5,945 bases of DNA from the NCBI GenBank assembly GCA_002423675.1, contig DINM01000026.1, positions 16,124-22,068 of the forward strand. The letters are read 5' to 3'. This document shows, piece by piece, positions 5,375 to 5,945 of this stretch. Position 1 is the stretch's first letter. Each line of letters starts with the position of its first letter. The notes under the pieces are model-generated. The model did no database searches and had not been told where the DNA came from. It saw nothing but the letters and a program-made list of their open reading frames with translations. The stretch is from Verrucomicrobia bacterium UBA5540. Lineage in GTDB: Bacteria; Verrucomicrobiota; Kiritimatiellia; Kiritimatiellales; Tichowtungiaceae. Position numbers and translations under genes: made by a program.

Positions 5375-5945
5375 ATGAAGAGCAGGAATCAGAAATTAGG
5401 AGTCAGAGGTCAGGAGGCAGAGGCAGGCAAATCGCCTATGAAATGTTTCGCATCCCGCATTCCGCATCTCGGGGCACGTCAATACGGTTTTACTCTGGTC
5501 GAAGTGCTGCTGGCTGTGAGTATTTCGGTGATGGTGTTTGCCGCTATGGGGATACTGTTGGGTAAATGTTTTTCGCTCTGGAAAGATGCTACCGCCCACT
5601 GGCGGCTGGCGCAGGTCGCACGGATCTCCCGTGAACGGGTTTTATGTGGTGTAACGACTTATGCATCTGGCGGAATTACGAATCTGACTGGACTCATCTC
5701 TGCCACAAATGTGGTGCTTTCCATCGATTCCGGATGGCAGACGCTTACCTATCAACGGGAGGGAGAGTCGTCGGTTTCCTATCTCGTGCGCGGTTGGCCC
5801 GGTACAGCCGACGATAAGGATATTCAACTTCGAAAAGGTGTTTTGCCCTGGGTTTACGGACAGAGTTCCGGCAGTGCTGTGCCGAATGTTAAAGTGGATT
5901 CGTTCGCTGTTTCCACGAGTAATGATCTGGTCACGATTTCCTATC
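5375..5945 (+). CDS. Prepilin-like pseudopilin 3 (GspJ/PilW-like), partial
   Basis: The frame runs 190 codons from ATG 5375-5377 off the end of the window. The prepilin motif QYGFTLVEVLLAVSISVMV is intact: cleavage would fall at G38|F39 with Glu at +5, and the anchoring helix spans about 39-62. The soluble part begins WKDATAHWRLAQVARISRERV, a pattern common in GspJ/PilW-type minor pseudopilins, followed by beta-rich sequence. GGGGAG 7 nt upstream and a 1-nt gap to the previous stop support this start. It gives an unusually long 38-residue leader that contains a 7-nt tandem repeat. A second ATG at 5438-5440 would give a 17-residue leader, closer to usual length, but with a poorer ribosome site. 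Which start is used is unresolved. Confidence 0.88.
   Translation, partial: MKSRNQKLGVRGQEAEAGKSPMKCFASRIPHLGARQYGFTLVEVLLAVSISVMVFAAMGILLGKCFSLWKDATAHWRLAQVARISRERVLCGVTTYASGGITNLTGLISATNVVLSIDSGWQTLTYQREGESSVSYLVRGWPGTADDKDIQLRKGVLPWVYGQSSGSAVPNVKVDSFAVSTSNDLVTISY
5384..5424 (+). repeat. Degenerate 7-nt tandem repeat in the pseudopilin 3 leader
   Basis: Successive heptads are AGGAATC, AGAAATT, AGGAGTC, AGAGGTC and AGGAGGC, then a shortened AGAGGC. The period is exact for five units with an AG-rich consensus near AGRRGTC. The array lies between the two candidate starts of pseudopilin 3 and, if translated, encodes a low-complexity stretch (NQKLGVRGQEAEA). Because 7 is not a multiple of 3, a change in copy number would shift the frame relative to the ATG at 5375 but not that at 5438. 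Confidence 0.7.

Noticed and set aside
1..5945. CRISPR array, tRNA, rRNA or insertion sequence
   Set aside because: No regularly spaced direct repeats, cloverleaf-like sequence, rRNA motif or transposase-like frame was seen on reading both strands.

Overview
The window carries part of a filament-assembly (type II secretion / type IV pilus-like) locus built around a divergent promoter region. Base composition is moderate. The gene set is GspE/PilB-type ATPase, GspF/PilC-type membrane protein, a PilS-like membrane protein fragment and three GFTLVE-type pseudopilins. This set, the pseudopilin style and a degenerate 7-nt tandem repeat at one pseudopilin start suggest a Gram-negative bacterium of the Verrucomicrobiota/Kiritimatiellota/Planctomycetota sort. 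That placement is inferred from style, since no marker gene is present.

Leftward operon (minus strand, 3060 to beyond position 1): assembly ATPase (1351-3060), inner-membrane platform protein (261-1334) and the first 82 codons of a two-helix membrane protein (1-246) that may be a PilS/NtrB-type sensor kinase. Gaps are 16 and 14 nt, so the genes are probably co-transcribed.

Divergent control region (3061-3333): it contains two perfect palindromes, TTTCCAA-N3-TTGGAAA, with centres 31 bp apart, flanked by a sigma-54-like (-24/-12, GG-N10-GC) motif facing each way. The leftward motif predicts transcription starting just before the ATPase ATG at 3060. The rightward motif predicts a short leader before a strong ribosome binding site at 3323-3328.

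Rightward side: 3334-4146 encodes a 270-aa protein joining a TPR-like N-terminus to a GspE N-terminal-like (MshEN-like) domain with no ATPase. A weak hairpin terminator follows at 4188-4214. The 334-nt gap 4147-4480 then holds the best sigma-54-like motif (4286-4301) and a possible 53-codon ORF (4323-4484) whose stop overlaps the next start. Three tightly packed prepilin-like genes follow: 4481-4951, 4957-5373 and 5375 to beyond the window end.

Working model (inference): a PilS-like kinase encoded in the ATPase operon, with an unseen PilR-type activator, could bind the tandem palindromes and switch on the motor genes, the MshEN-like accessory protein and the pseudopilins through sigma-54. The ATPase and platform protein would then assemble the pseudopilins into a short filament. 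No secretin, prepilin peptidase or assembly-platform L/M protein is visible, so type II secretion and type IV pilus functions cannot be told apart here.
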